From: a virus
IMG/VR virus record: IMGVR_UViG_3300014720_000014
Coordinates: 1 to 64,000 of that record
Direction: 5' to 3' (one strand)
Length of the DNA: 64,000 nucleotides
Position 1 is the first letter of the stretch. Every line of letters starts with the position of its first letter. Positions 34,304-42,523 of this stretch are shown here, piece after piece. The position numbers and the translations under genes are program-made. The notes under the pieces are model-generated. The model ran no database searches and was not told the DNA's origin. It saw only the letters and a list, made by a program, of their open reading frames with translations.

Positions 34304-34860
34304 TGAAAAGAAATTATGAATCCGGGGTGGCAGATAGTATAACTTTCTTTACAGGAGTAGAGATTGAGCATACACCTGCATATGGAATGAAAACTCTTTT
34401 TGTAGTTGGTGTTCATGAACCCGAAACTATTCTAGAAATAGTCAGAGAAAGTAGATCTTATCTAGACGAATCAAAACATATCAAGCATATCTATTTTGGT
34501 GCTAATCAAAGTTTTAAGACTAATGGCGTTAGTGATACTGAAACTTGGCGTCCTTGGGAAAACATGATTTACGTTTGCCTAGATTCGGAATATGACCTTT
34601 GGTGTACTCTAGACTTCGATGTCCGTGAAACGGAAGGATTGCTGGAGAGCGGTCTTACCGAAAAACGTAGATTTATTCCGCAGATCAGTGTAAAATTACC
34701 TTATATTAATCAACTAGGCTATAATGCTACACTAAAGATCGATGATAAAGATTTTTCTGCAACCAATCCTGGGGTTTGGTGCCATAACCTACAGGACCTT
34801 CTGGGAAGAGATCGCTTCACAGATTGGGATCAATATGACAAAGATGAGATAATCAAATGA
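34303..34860 (+). CDS. Conserved-type protein in 7-deazaguanine region, unknown
   Basis: 185 aa from the ATG sharing a base with the previous TAA (TAATG). Alpha/beta, with VEIEHTPAYGMKTLFVVGVH and YIYVCLD-like strands (MIYVCLDSEYDLWCTLDF). I do not recognise the family. Two Cys (C91 or so, and WCHNLQ). Location between dpdA and folE makes a link with base modification possible, not shown. Confidence 0.7.
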   Translation: MKRNYESGVADSITFFTGVEIEHTPAYGMKTLFVVGVHEPETILEIVRESRSYLDESKHIKHIYFGANQSFKTNGVSDTETWRPWENMIYVCLDSEYDLWCTLDFDVRETEGLLESGLTEKRRFIPQISVKLPYINQLGYNATLKIDDKDFSATNPGVWCHNLQDLLGRDRFTDWDQYDKDEIIK

Positions 34861-35216
34861 GTGTTTATGGACAGGCGATCGCTACTATCGGCTCAGCAAA
34901 GTCAGCAGATAGACCGCGAAAGATTAGAAAGGCAAGAAAAATGAAACTGACATTTAGACAACGCATTCGTAATTGGTTGATGCAAGATGACTTCGAAGAA
35001 GATGTACCTCAAATTGTAGAAGCAGATCATGATAGGCTTTCTAGTGAAGGTATGCGTCTACAGATTTATAAAGCGTCGGGTGGTTATGTTGTAGAGACTC
35101 GTAGCTATGATCGTCGTAAAGATCAAAATTTTAACACCATGCATGTCATTCGAGACGATCAAGACCTCGGTGATTCTCTAGGTAAAATCGTTATGATGGA
35201 GGCTTTACAACGATGA
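34857..35216 (+). CDS. Small basic protein, unknown
   Basis: 119 aa, ATGA overlaps at both ends. Basic N-terminus (RPRKIRKARKMKLTFRQRIR), then beta strands with GMRLQIYKASGGYVVETRSY and an end DDQDLGDSLGKIVMMEALQ. No family known; nucleic-acid binding is possible from charge. Confidence 0.7.
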   Translation: MSVYGQAIATIGSAKSADRPRKIRKARKMKLTFRQRIRNWLMQDDFEEDVPQIVEADHDRLSSEGMRLQIYKASGGYVVETRSYDRRKDQNFNTMHVIRDDQDLGDSLGKIVMMEALQR

Positions 35217-35608
35217 TTATCAAACAGGATATACGTCCAAATAAAATGATTTGGGTCACATTCCGCAAAGAAGGTATCCACAAATATCCCGCAGCCGCTA
35301 CGGATCCCAATCTAGCAACAGGAGATGAATATGATGTTTCGTTTTTGGCTAATCCCCATCGCCATATTTTTCATTTTAGGGTATGGATTAGTGTCACCCA
35401 TAATGACAGAGATGTGGAATTTATACAATTTAAACGATGGTTGGAAAAATTGTATTCTAGCAACGAAGGTGTATTGTCGCTAGACTATAAGAGTTGTGAA
35501 ATGATGAGCGATGATCTATATGCTCAGATTCACGCAAAGTATCCAGATCGTGAGGTCTGGATTGAGGTCTCCGAAGATGGAGAAAATGGTTCATTTATCA
35601 AGTATTAA
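35213..35608 (+). CDS. Conserved-type protein, unknown
   Basis: 131 aa. Central HRHIFHFRVWISVTHNDRDV followed by EFIQFKRWLEKLY is a pattern I associate with large phages; function unknown. Histidines in HRHIFHF could bind metal. ATGA overlap with previous gene. Confidence 0.72.
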   Translation: MIIKQDIRPNKMIWVTFRKEGIHKYPAAATDPNLATGDEYDVSFLANPHRHIFHFRVWISVTHNDRDVEFIQFKRWLEKLYSSNEGVLSLDYKSCEMMSDDLYAQIHAKYPDREVWIEVSEDGENGSFIKY

Positions 35609-35628
35609 ACTACAAGGAAGAAGCTAAA

Positions 35629-35859
35629 ATGGCTCGTAATTATAAGGACTATTCTTATTTCGCTAATCGCCCGGATGTTGTTAAAGTTTGGGAAGATCTT
35701 GAAGCCTTTCACGACTGGTGTAGATTTGAATTACGTGAGTTCAATCCTGCAGAATTGTATAAAAAAGAAGCACCAAATTATAGTGCATATCTGTTTAGTA
35801 AACGTTCGCGCAGACCTTATCAAGGAAATAGAAACAGAACAGATAGGAAAGAATATTAA
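35629..35859 (+). CDS. Small conserved-type phage protein
   Basis: 76 aa, SD AAGGAAGA upstream. WEDLEAFHDWCRFELREFNP then a basic, Tyr-rich end (SKRSRRPYQGNRNRTDR). No family known. Precedes a glycosyltransferase gene by one base. Confidence 0.7.
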   Translation: MARNYKDYSYFANRPDVVKVWEDLEAFHDWCRFELREFNPAELYKKEAPNYSAYLFSKRSRRPYQGNRNRTDRKEY

Positions 35860-35860
35860 T

Positions 35861-36961
35861 ATGACCAGAGTTTTCCTTATTGATCTAGAAGCGGTGGAAA
35901 CTAGATATACTAGTCAGTGGAAAACTCACTTTCCTGCTCTATTAAGAAAGAGAGGACACGATGTTCAAGTTATTAGTGGTCCTGAAGATATTCCTAAAGC
36001 CACTACTCCTGGCGCCTTTCTTAATTTTGGTGGCACTAATATCTATAAGTCTCGCCAAGTTGAAGAATTTAGTCGTCTATTTACATCCGGAGCAGTTAAG
36101 CCTGGGGATCATTTTATTTTTACTGATGCTTGGCATCCTGGCATCATAAACTTGAAATACATGAGTGAACTGCTCGATATCAAAGTAGTCATTCATGCTC
36201 TATGGCATGCTGGTAGTTATGATCCTCAAGATTTTTTAGGTAGACTAATTGGTAATCGTTCTTGGGTTCGTCATGCTGAAAAAAGTTTTTTCTTTTCAGC
36301 AGATTATAATTACTTTGCCACAGACTTTCACATTGAGATGTTTATGCGTAATCTTATCAATGATGAAATGTTTGAAAATCCCTGGATAGAAGAACAAATC
36401 AACGAAGCTATACGAGGAGAATATTCAGGTATAGTAAGAACTGGTTGGCCTATGGAGTATATGTCTGATACTTTGTTAATGTATAAGAATATGCTTAAGC
36501 GAGATCTTATACTTTTTCCTCATCGTATCGCTCCAGAAAAACAACTGCCTATTTTTGAAGATCTTAAAAAACATTTACCACAATATGAATTCAAAATTTG
36601 TCAAGAATATCCATTGACTAAAAATGAATATCATAACATGCTAGGTGAAGCTAAGATTGTCTTTTCAGCTAACCTACAAGAAACACTAGGTATTAGCTGG
36701 TATGAAGGTGCCCTAGTAGATGCCATACCAATGGTTCCGGATAGATTAAGTTATAAAGAAATGGCATTTGACACGTTCAAATATCCTAGTAAATGGACAG
36801 AATCTTTTGAATCTTATGAAATTCATAGAAAAGATATCTGTTATAAAATCATACAGTACATGGATAATTATGAAAAGTTTCTACCAAGCCTAAATAAACA
36901 GGTAGATATATTAACTAAGAATTATTTTAGTTGCGATAATCTACTAGAGATGTTAAAATAA
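35861..36961 (+). CDS. GT-B glycosyltransferase (GT4-like)
   Basis: 366 aa from the ATG at 35861 (ATAGGAAAG upstream); the longer frame overlaps the previous gene. Two Rossmann-like halves. The C-terminal half has the GT4 nucleotide-sugar pattern ANLQETLGISWYEGALVDA then IPMVPD, with the two Glu of the E-x7-E type. The N-terminal half has GTNIYKSRQVEEF and a HALWHAGSYDP segment. Donor and acceptor are unknown; sugars on DNA bases, LPS or virion are options. Confidence 0.78.
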   Translation: MTRVFLIDLEAVETRYTSQWKTHFPALLRKRGHDVQVISGPEDIPKATTPGAFLNFGGTNIYKSRQVEEFSRLFTSGAVKPGDHFIFTDAWHPGIINLKYMSELLDIKVVIHALWHAGSYDPQDFLGRLIGNRSWVRHAEKSFFFSADYNYFATDFHIEMFMRNLINDEMFENPWIEEQINEAIRGEYSGIVRTGWPMEYMSDTLLMYKNMLKRDLILFPHRIAPEKQLPIFEDLKKHLPQYEFKICQEYPLTKNEYHNMLGEAKIVFSANLQETLGISWYEGALVDAIPMVPDRLSYKEMAFDTFKYPSKWTESFESYEIHRKDICYKIIQYMDNYEKFLPSLNKQVDILTKNYFSCDNLLEMLK

Positions 36962-36968
36962 ATGTATG

Positions 36969-37526
36969 TTAGAGATATCTAAAAAAGTTTTGAACGGTCA
37001 TTTCTTTTCTATCAGACAATCTACAAACTCTACAAATGTTTTTAGATTGTTGAGAAACTGCTTTCATAACTTTAGAATGATTTTCTCTAAATTGAGTAGA
37101 AGAATGAGTTTGTTTTCTTTTAGCGATTTGTTTTTGACGAAACTCTTCATTTGCCCAATGATCTTTCATTGCTTTAGATCTACCTTTTTTAACCTGGTTC
37201 TTGGGTTTTCTAACATAAACATCGGGCCTATGAAATCTTTTTCCTCCCTTGTTCTTGTTCAACAGAAGAGGATTTTTCCAATTCTCGCTAATAAGAAATT
37301 CTTCGAACTCAAGAGCATCCTCTTTAGAAATAAATTGGGCAAGAATAGTCCAATTAAACTCATTAAAGATAGGTTTTACTTTCTTAGATGTAGTATAATA
37401 AACTTTACCGAGATCGTCTTCGGGAGACAGGTTTTTTCGTTGATTAGAATACCGAACTCCTATATAAAATTGTCCGGTGGTTTTATGTGTACCTAAATAG
37501 ACATACGGTGAAATAATATTGAACAT
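36969..37526 (-). CDS. GIY-YIG homing endonuclease
   Basis: 185 aa from the ATG at 37526; a longer frame to 37574 would overlap folE. N-terminal GIY-YIG-type core: YVYLGTHKTTGQFYIGVR with the Arg of the module and KPIFNEFNWTILAQF, EDALEFEEFLI (catalytic-type Glu). A basic linker with NUMOD-like KGRSKAMKDHW follows, and a C-terminal CRVCRLSDRK zinc-like motif. Opposite in strand to its neighbours; an inserted mobile gene of the T4 Seg kind. Confidence 0.82.
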   Translation of the reverse strand: MFNIISPYVYLGTHKTTGQFYIGVRYSNQRKNLSPEDDLGKVYYTTSKKVKPIFNEFNWTILAQFISKEDALEFEEFLISENWKNPLLLNKNKGGKRFHRPDVYVRKPKNQVKKGRSKAMKDHWANEEFRQKQIAKRKQTHSSTQFRENHSKVMKAVSQQSKNICRVCRLSDRKEMTVQNFFRYL

Positions 37527-37531
37527 AATAT

Positions 37532-37539
37532 TATTTATA
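37532..37539 (-). promoter_or_regulatory. Perfect late promoter TATAAATA before homing endonuclease
   Basis: On the minus strand TATAAATA, the exact T4 late consensus, lies 5 bases before the ATG at 37526. Transcripts would begin at or just around the start codon, so the leader would be very short. Confidence 0.5.
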
Positions 37540-37567
37540 AAAATTTGTATAACTCGGAGAATAATAA

Positions 37568-38404
37568 TTGACACAAGAATTTAAACCAGACCCTATATTA
37601 AGCACAGAAATCGATAAATCTTTTGTAAAAGATGAATACATACCCGTAAAAAAACAAGTTTATATTAAAAAAGAAACTGCCTTAGATGCTATGGCCGGTG
37701 ATGGCGGATATCAAGAAGCATATCTAGCAGATGCGATCCGCTTTAAGATGAAACGTGATAACAAGCGTTTCTGGGCAGGCGATAACATCAGTGATTACGT
37801 CACTGAAGAAATGAAGCACAAGTTAATCGATGAAGCAACTAAAGCATTTGAACTGGTACTTGATCGTTTACTGATCGATCGCGAAACTGATCCAAACAGT
37901 CAAGGTACAGCACGTAGATTGGCTAAGATGTATTTTAATGAGATAATGGCAGGTAGATATGAACAAGCCCCAGATTGCACAGCGTTCCCAAACGATTCGG
38001 AGGACCGCTACGAAGGTATGCTGGTTGTTCGCAGTGAGCTTCGCAGTATGTGTAGCCATCATCATCAGCCCGTTAGTGGTGTTGCCTATATTGGCATTAT
38101 TGCGGCTTCCAAGCTCATTGGCCTCAGTAAGTACACAAGAATCGCCCAATGGTGTGCCCGACGTGGTACTCTTCAGGAGGAACTTGCTAATGATATTGCT
38201 CGCGAGATCGCCCGTGCCACAGGAGCCAAAGACGTAGGCGTATATATTCAAGCCACACATGGATGCTGTGAAAATCGTGGTATCATGGCACATAGCAGTT
38301 TAACACAAACTACTGTACTAAAAGGTGCATTCAAAGATGACCAAAGCACAAAGAAAGAATTCTTTGATAACATCAAACTACAACAGGACTTTGCCCCTAG
38401 ATGA
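37568..38404 (+). CDS. folE: GTP cyclohydrolase I
   Basis: 278 aa with TTG start and GGAGA about 9 bases upstream. Zinc and catalytic motifs intact: MCSHHHQPVSGVAYIGI (C162, H164-H166) and THGCCENRG (about 231-239). N-terminus is longer than in host FolE (about 222 aa). It turns GTP into dihydroneopterin triphosphate, the first step to preQ0 and also to folate. With QueE (44345) and DpdA (32356) it points to 7-deazaguanine synthesis. QueD and QueC are not found in the window. Confidence 0.92.
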   Translation: MTQEFKPDPILSTEIDKSFVKDEYIPVKKQVYIKKETALDAMAGDGGYQEAYLADAIRFKMKRDNKRFWAGDNISDYVTEEMKHKLIDEATKAFELVLDRLLIDRETDPNSQGTARRLAKMYFNEIMAGRYEQAPDCTAFPNDSEDRYEGMLVVRSELRSMCSHHHQPVSGVAYIGIIAASKLIGLSKYTRIAQWCARRGTLQEELANDIAREIARATGAKDVGVYIQATHGCCENRGIMAHSSLTQTTVLKGAFKDDQSTKKEFFDNIKLQQDFAPR

Positions 38405-39327
38405 AAATATTTTTAACTGGTAGCAGTGGATTTATTGGTATTAACTTGAAACCTTTATTAGAAAATAAAGGTTTCGAAGTTTACTGCCTACTTAATGATC
38501 TAATGAATTTTGATGCGGTATCTGATGAGATTTTACTCGCCCAACCAGACATCATAGTTCATTTAGCTGCAAGAACTGAGGTTGAAAAAAGTTTTTACGA
38601 ACAAATTACTTTTAGTCAGATCAATTATGTAGGCAGCGTAAATCTAATCGAAGCAGCCAGCAAAGTTAAAAATCTCAAAAACTTTGTGTTTGCCAGTACT
38701 ATGGAAGTCTACGGTTGGCAACCAATCAGCGATGAGATCAAACATAACGGGGTTCCTAAAGAATTTGTAGTATTTGACGAATGCACAGAACCTCATCCCA
38801 ATGCTCCATATGCTGTAGCAAAATATGGAGTGGAAAAATATTTAGAGTATATGCATCGCAGTTGCGACTTTCCATTTACTGCTATTAGACAGACAAATAG
38901 TTATGGAAGACATGATAACGATTTTTTTATTACAGAACAAATCATAACACAGATGTTAAAAAATAAAGATGAAATATTCTTAGGTTATTCTGAACCTTAT
39001 AGAAACTTCATTTACATCGACGACCTTCTGGATGCATGGATGACTTGTATAGAAAATTCTAAATTAGTAAATGATGGAAAAATTTTTACACTAGGTCCAA
39101 AAAATCCTATTAAAATTTCAGAATATGCTGACATGATAGCTAATATTTTAAATTGGGAGGGTCGCATTCATTGGAATACTAAACCAAAGCGTCAAGGAGA
39201 AATCTTTTATCTTTGTAGCGATCATAATCTAATAACCAAGACGACAGGATGGTATCCTAAAATAAATTTAGAAGACGGCATCAGAACTACTATAAATTTT
39301 TGGAAAGAAAAATTAAACATAGTCTAA
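38401..39327 (+). CDS. NAD-dependent sugar epimerase/dehydratase
   Basis: 308 aa, extended SDR. Rossmann GSSGFIG at residues 7-13, catalytic Y137-x3-K141 in YAVAKYGVEKY, preceded by FASTMEVYG. Size fits UDP-glucose 4-epimerase or GDP-mannose 4,6-dehydratase relatives; which cannot be told. Supplies activated sugar for the glycosyltransferases on both sides. ATGA overlap with folE. Confidence 0.85.
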   Translation: MKIFLTGSSGFIGINLKPLLENKGFEVYCLLNDLMNFDAVSDEILLAQPDIIVHLAARTEVEKSFYEQITFSQINYVGSVNLIEAASKVKNLKNFVFASTMEVYGWQPISDEIKHNGVPKEFVVFDECTEPHPNAPYAVAKYGVEKYLEYMHRSCDFPFTAIRQTNSYGRHDNDFFITEQIITQMLKNKDEIFLGYSEPYRNFIYIDDLLDAWMTCIENSKLVNDGKIFTLGPKNPIKISEYADMIANILNWEGRIHWNTKPKRQGEIFYLCSDHNLITKTTGWYPKINLEDGIRTTINFWKEKLNIV

Positions 39328-39335
39328 AAAATCAT

Positions 39336-39761
39336 ATGAAAATTGTTCCACTCGAAGACAACTTAATGGTTCAACAGCAGTTGCCTGCAAAAAACATTCG
39401 CCATCAACAATGGCAACATATGGTGGCTGTAATTATGCTCAATCAAACTGGAAGAAAGGTGGTCAAATATGTACTGCCTCTTTTTTTAGAACGTTGGCCT
39501 ACTCCTAATAAATTTTTGTTTGCAACTGATGATGAAGTGAAAGAAGTCATTTGGCCTTTGGGTATGTATAATGTCCGTTTTCAAAGACTCAAGAGAATGA
39601 CCGCTGATTTCTTGACTTGGGACGGCAATGATGCTACAATATTATATGGTATAGGGAAATACGGTAGCGACAGTTATGAAATCTTTTTCAAACAAAACTA
39701 CACTGTAGAACCTACAGATAAAGAATTACAAAGATATCTAAAAGAGGAGATATTATGTTAA
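39336..39761 (+). CDS. MBD4-like HhH-GPD DNA glycosylase
   Basis: 141 aa from the ATG at 39336, because the upstream part overlaps the epimerase. It matches the glycosylase domain of vertebrate MBD4, both in length (about 140) and motifs: WQHMVAVIMLNQTGRKVV, LGMYNVRFQRLK and LYGIGKYGSDSYEIF (MBD4 has LHGIGKYGNDSYRIF). D112 would be the catalytic Asp. MBD4 removes T or U from G mismatches. Here the role may be repair or processing of unusual bases. No Fe-S cluster is present. Confidence 0.8.
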   Translation: MKIVPLEDNLMVQQQLPAKNIRHQQWQHMVAVIMLNQTGRKVVKYVLPLFLERWPTPNKFLFATDDEVKEVIWPLGMYNVRFQRLKRMTADFLTWDGNDATILYGIGKYGSDSYEIFFKQNYTVEPTDKELQRYLKEEILC

Positions 39762-40069
39762 CTTTAGAAGACACATACAATCTGATTCAAGAATTAAACG
39801 AAGAAGCACATAACTTATCTTGGGATACTTGGATTCAAGCTGACGAACTAATGGAATCCGATGACGAAAATGATTGGGAGGCCGCTGAAGAACTTAGAGA
39901 AGAAGCCTCAATAGAACAGGCAAGTTATTTTAGAGATTCTTACTATGAGCTTGATGCAGAACAACAAGACAGTATTAAACATTGGCTATCTAACAACGAA
40001 TCTTTCAAAGAAGAATTTTCAGTGTGGTTTGGTGAAAAAGAATTTGAAAACAAGTTTGGCGAAGAATAA
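39755..40069 (+). CDS. Small acidic protein, unknown
   Basis: 104 aa, very acidic and helical (ELNEEAHNLSWDTWIQADEL, EEASIEQASYFRDSYYELDA). DNA mimicry is possible from charge, but unproven. Overlaps the glycosylase gene by 7 bases and the cupin gene by one. Confidence 0.7.
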   Translation: MLTLEDTYNLIQELNEEAHNLSWDTWIQADELMESDDENDWEAAEELREEASIEQASYFRDSYYELDAEQQDSIKHWLSNNESFKEEFSVWFGEKEFENKFGEE

Positions 40070-40500
40070 TGTTCCTGAAGCTTCTAGAAAAAATAGGTCG
40101 TAAACGTATCATCATGGATAGGATGAGTGACGAACCTTATCTTGAACGCTACTATCTTTTCTTGAAGGAACGTGAACACTTTCCGTTTAATGTTTTCTTA
40201 CACAAGTTCCTAAAAGGCGATCCAGACGATCTTCATGATCATCCTTGGCCTTATGCTACATTGATTTTAAAAGGTGGCTATTGGGAAACAACGCCCGAAG
40301 GTCGTTTTTGGAGAGGTCCTGGACATTTTAGAACCTGTAGTGCTGAGAGCTATCATAGAATTGAACTAGAATCAGGTGTAGATTGTTGGACTTTGTTTAT
40401 GCCTGGTCCTCATCGTCGTGAATGGGGATTTGATGTCAACGGTCGTTGGGTACAACACGAACAATACCTTAAGGAAAGATATGAACAAGCGCATAATTAA
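40069..40500 (+). CDS. Cupin-fold protein
   Basis: 143 aa. Metal-binding cupin pattern: DDLHDHPWPYATLILKGGYWE with H56 and H58, then FRTCSAESYHRIEL with H96. Single-domain cupin. Enzymatic role (sugar epimerase, dioxygenase) or sensing cannot be told. Lies between DNA-modification and phosphoribosyltransferase genes. Confidence 0.78.
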   Translation: MFLKLLEKIGRKRIIMDRMSDEPYLERYYLFLKEREHFPFNVFLHKFLKGDPDDLHDHPWPYATLILKGGYWETTPEGRFWRGPGHFRTCSAESYHRIELESGVDCWTLFMPGPHRREWGFDVNGRWVQHEQYLKERYEQAHN

Positions 40501-41065
40501 TCAACAAGAACTAACAGGCCTAGTGAATAAAATATGTAGAGATATTTTAGTTAGCAAATGGGAACCGGATTACATAGTAGGAATTACTCGTGGCGGACTG
40601 ATTCCATCTGTAATGATTAGTCAATATTTAGACGTTCCGATGCATGCGTTAGGAGTTAGCCTTAGAGATGGAAGTGGCGGAGAAAGTAATCTTTGGATGG
40701 CTAGCGATGCTTTCGGTCATACTACTAACGAAAGATTTATTGAAGATGAACACAACATAGGCAGCATTTTATCTGCTGCTAGCGATATATTAGAATCTGG
40801 AACTTATACTAATATTTTACTAGTTGATGATATTAACGATACCGGCGCTACTTTTAATTGGATTATGGAAGATTGGAAATCTGGTTGTTTTCCAGACAGT
40901 CCGACATGGGATGAAGTATGGAATCAAAATGTTAAATTTGCTGTGGTAGTTGATAATTTATCTAGTCAATGTAATGTAAAAATGAATTTTGTTGGTATGG
41001 AAATCAACAAAGCAGAAAACGATGAATGGATCGATTTTCCTTGGGAGGAATGGTGGACAAAATGA
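40481..41065 (+). CDS. Phosphoribosyltransferase-like protein
   Basis: 194 aa from the ATG at 40481 with AAGGAAAG upstream. Type I PRTase: hood region YIVGITRGGLIPSVM and PRPP-binding ILLVDDINDTGAT. Resembles xanthine or hypoxanthine phosphoribosyltransferases, with an insertion between. Would salvage purines, or a 7-deaza base by inference. Overlaps the cupin by 20 bases. Confidence 0.8.
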   Translation: MNKRIINQQELTGLVNKICRDILVSKWEPDYIVGITRGGLIPSVMISQYLDVPMHALGVSLRDGSGGESNLWMASDAFGHTTNERFIEDEHNIGSILSAASDILESGTYTNILLVDDINDTGATFNWIMEDWKSGCFPDSPTWDEVWNQNVKFAVVVDNLSSQCNVKMNFVGMEINKAENDEWIDFPWEEWWTK

Positions 41066-41454
41066 AAGACACAGTAAAAGTAATGCTAGCTCAACCTTCA
41101 TTTATTGAAGATTCAAAAGCACCGTGGACTGAACTTGTAGAAGAAGATTATCATGTCAAAGTATTCAGAGACATCTATCCGGTGACAGAAGGTCATTTAT
41201 TATTTGTACCTAAATATAATACTGTGTCTGTATTAATGGACTGTTTTGAAGCTGCTATCACGGACGGTATGAACAGAGTTCAAAAGGGAGAATGGGATGG
41301 GTTTAATGTAGGCCTTAATTACGGCCCTGCTGCTGGTCAAACGGTTGAATGGCCTCACGTTCATCTAATCCCTAGACGCAAAGGCGACATGGAAGATCCC
41401 ACTGGCGGGGTACGTCATGTTATTCCCGAAAAAGGTAATTATCGAAAATGGTAG
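41062..41454 (+). CDS. HIT family hydrolase/transferase
   Basis: 130 aa from the ATG overlapping the previous TGA. HIT fold: FRDIYPVTEGHLLFVPK and the active region TVEWPHVHLIPRR. The first of the three His of the triad is Trp, as read against FHIT, but the middle, catalytic His and the last are present. The family cleaves or transfers nucleoside phosphates. Substrate unknown. Confidence 0.78.
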   Translation: MKDTVKVMLAQPSFIEDSKAPWTELVEEDYHVKVFRDIYPVTEGHLLFVPKYNTVSVLMDCFEAAITDGMNRVQKGEWDGFNVGLNYGPAAGQTVEWPHVHLIPRRKGDMEDPTGGVRHVIPEKGNYRKW

Positions 41455-41645
41455 AAATACAAGTTCCGTGGACTGGGTATCAGAGCAATATCTGGTGGAA
41501 TGAGATATGTGCCGACATCGTAAACCATTTTGGATTACCCGGTGGTAGATACACAACAGAAGTTAGCGTGAATAGCATGAATTTCTTTTTTAAAGATGAA
41601 AAAGATGCATTAATGTGTAAAATTTTAGTCAGCCATAAAATATGA
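41448..41645 (+). CDS. Small protein, unknown
   Basis: 65 aa, overlapping the HIT gene by 7 bases. Opens EIQVPWTGYQSNIWWNEICA; rich in Trp and Phe. No domain recognised. Confidence 0.68.
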   Translation: MVEIQVPWTGYQSNIWWNEICADIVNHFGLPGGRYTTEVSVNSMNFFFKDEKDALMCKILVSHKI

Positions 41646-41860
41646 AATCTAAAATGCTACTGATAATAATATTAATCCTTTTAATGATAATATTATTATC
41701 AAGCGATTTTGCAGGTCAAAGAAAAATATATGACTGCAATTATTCTGAAATAAATCCAGACTTTCCTCAAGATGTAAAAGACGAATGTCGTAGACTTAGA
41801 CACGAACAATGGGAACAGGAAAAAGAATGGTATCATCCGAAAAAAATCATACGAACATGA
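41642..41860 (+). CDS. Small membrane-anchored protein
   Basis: 72 aa. Hydrophobic residues 5-20 (MLLIIILILLMIILLSS) then a charged, soluble tail with two Cys (YDCNYSE, DECRRL). ATGA overlaps at both ends. Function unknown. Confidence 0.68.
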   Translation: MKSKMLLIIILILLMIILLSSDFAGQRKIYDCNYSEINPDFPQDVKDECRRLRHEQWEQEKEWYHPKKIIRT

Positions 41861-42018
41861 AAAGATGGACATTAAATGTAGAAGAAGATCCGGACACGGG
41901 CGACGGTATACTTACGTTTCCTTCGGACTTATTACAGGAAGCTGGATGGAAAGAAGGTGATACATTAGTATGGACTGATCAAGGTGATGGATCTTGGACT
42001 CTATCTAAAAGTAAATAG
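41857..42018 (+). CDS. AbrB/MazE-like small DNA-binding protein
   Basis: 53 aa from the ATG overlapping the previous TGA. Swapped-hairpin AbrB pattern: LTFPSDLLQEAGWKEGDTLV followed by WTDQGDGSWTLSK. Such proteins bind DNA as dimers and act as regulators or antitoxins. No toxin gene is next to it. Might be a transcription regulator of the phage. Confidence 0.65.
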   Translation: MKRWTLNVEEDPDTGDGILTFPSDLLQEAGWKEGDTLVWTDQGDGSWTLSKSK

Positions 42019-42022
42019 ATTT

Positions 42023-42523
42023 ATGATAAAACAAGGACATGTTATCCCTTTTTGGAATAATAAACATACATTACTTACATATAAAGAAAAATATTTTAAT
42101 GACCCGACAATGATAGACCAATGGGTCGCTGCAGGATATAAGGGAAATTTTGGCGGTGGCACTTATGATATGCAAAAGAAAATGCCCAACTGGGCTACAC
42201 CTTTTTTTTCTATATTTTCGGGAAAAAATGTTAGCATAACTTTTTTTAAAATGAAGATTTCAGATATTCTTCCAACTCATGTTGATACGTACCAAAGATA
42301 CATAAAAATTAACAATATAGAAAATCCTCATACAATTAAAAGAGCTATTATTTTTTTAGATGATTGGAAACCTGGACACATTTTCGAAATAGAAAATCAA
42401 CCTATAACATCTTGGAAGGCGGGTGATTTTGTGTTATGGAACTATGGTGCTCCTCATATGGCAGCAAACATCGGAATAGAGCCACGATATACTTTACAAA
42501 TAACTTTTGTAGACAATATATGA
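42023..42523 (+). CDS. 2-oxoglutarate/Fe(II)-dependent oxygenase-like protein
   Basis: 166 aa from the ATG at 42023. Jelly-roll oxygenase motifs: H86-x-D88 in ILPTHVDTYQRY, H145 in YGAPHMAANIG and R155 in PRYTL (2OG binding). Similar to aspartyl or prolyl hydroxylase-like phage proteins. Substrate unknown; it is followed by a glycosyltransferase-like and an aminotransferase-like gene, so surface or virion modification is possible. Confidence 0.75.
   Translation: MIKQGHVIPFWNNKHTLLTYKEKYFNDPTMIDQWVAAGYKGNFGGGTYDMQKKMPNWATPFFSIFSGKNVSITFFKMKISDILPTHVDTYQRYIKINNIENPHTIKRAIIFLDDWKPGHIFEIENQPITSWKAGDFVLWNYGAPHMAANIGIEPRYTLQITFVDNI

Noticed and set aside
36966-37496. 176-aa plus-strand frame over the homing endonuclease
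   Set aside because: It is antisense to a GIY-YIG gene with clear motifs and has a composition rich in Phe, Leu and Ser typical of a shadow frame.
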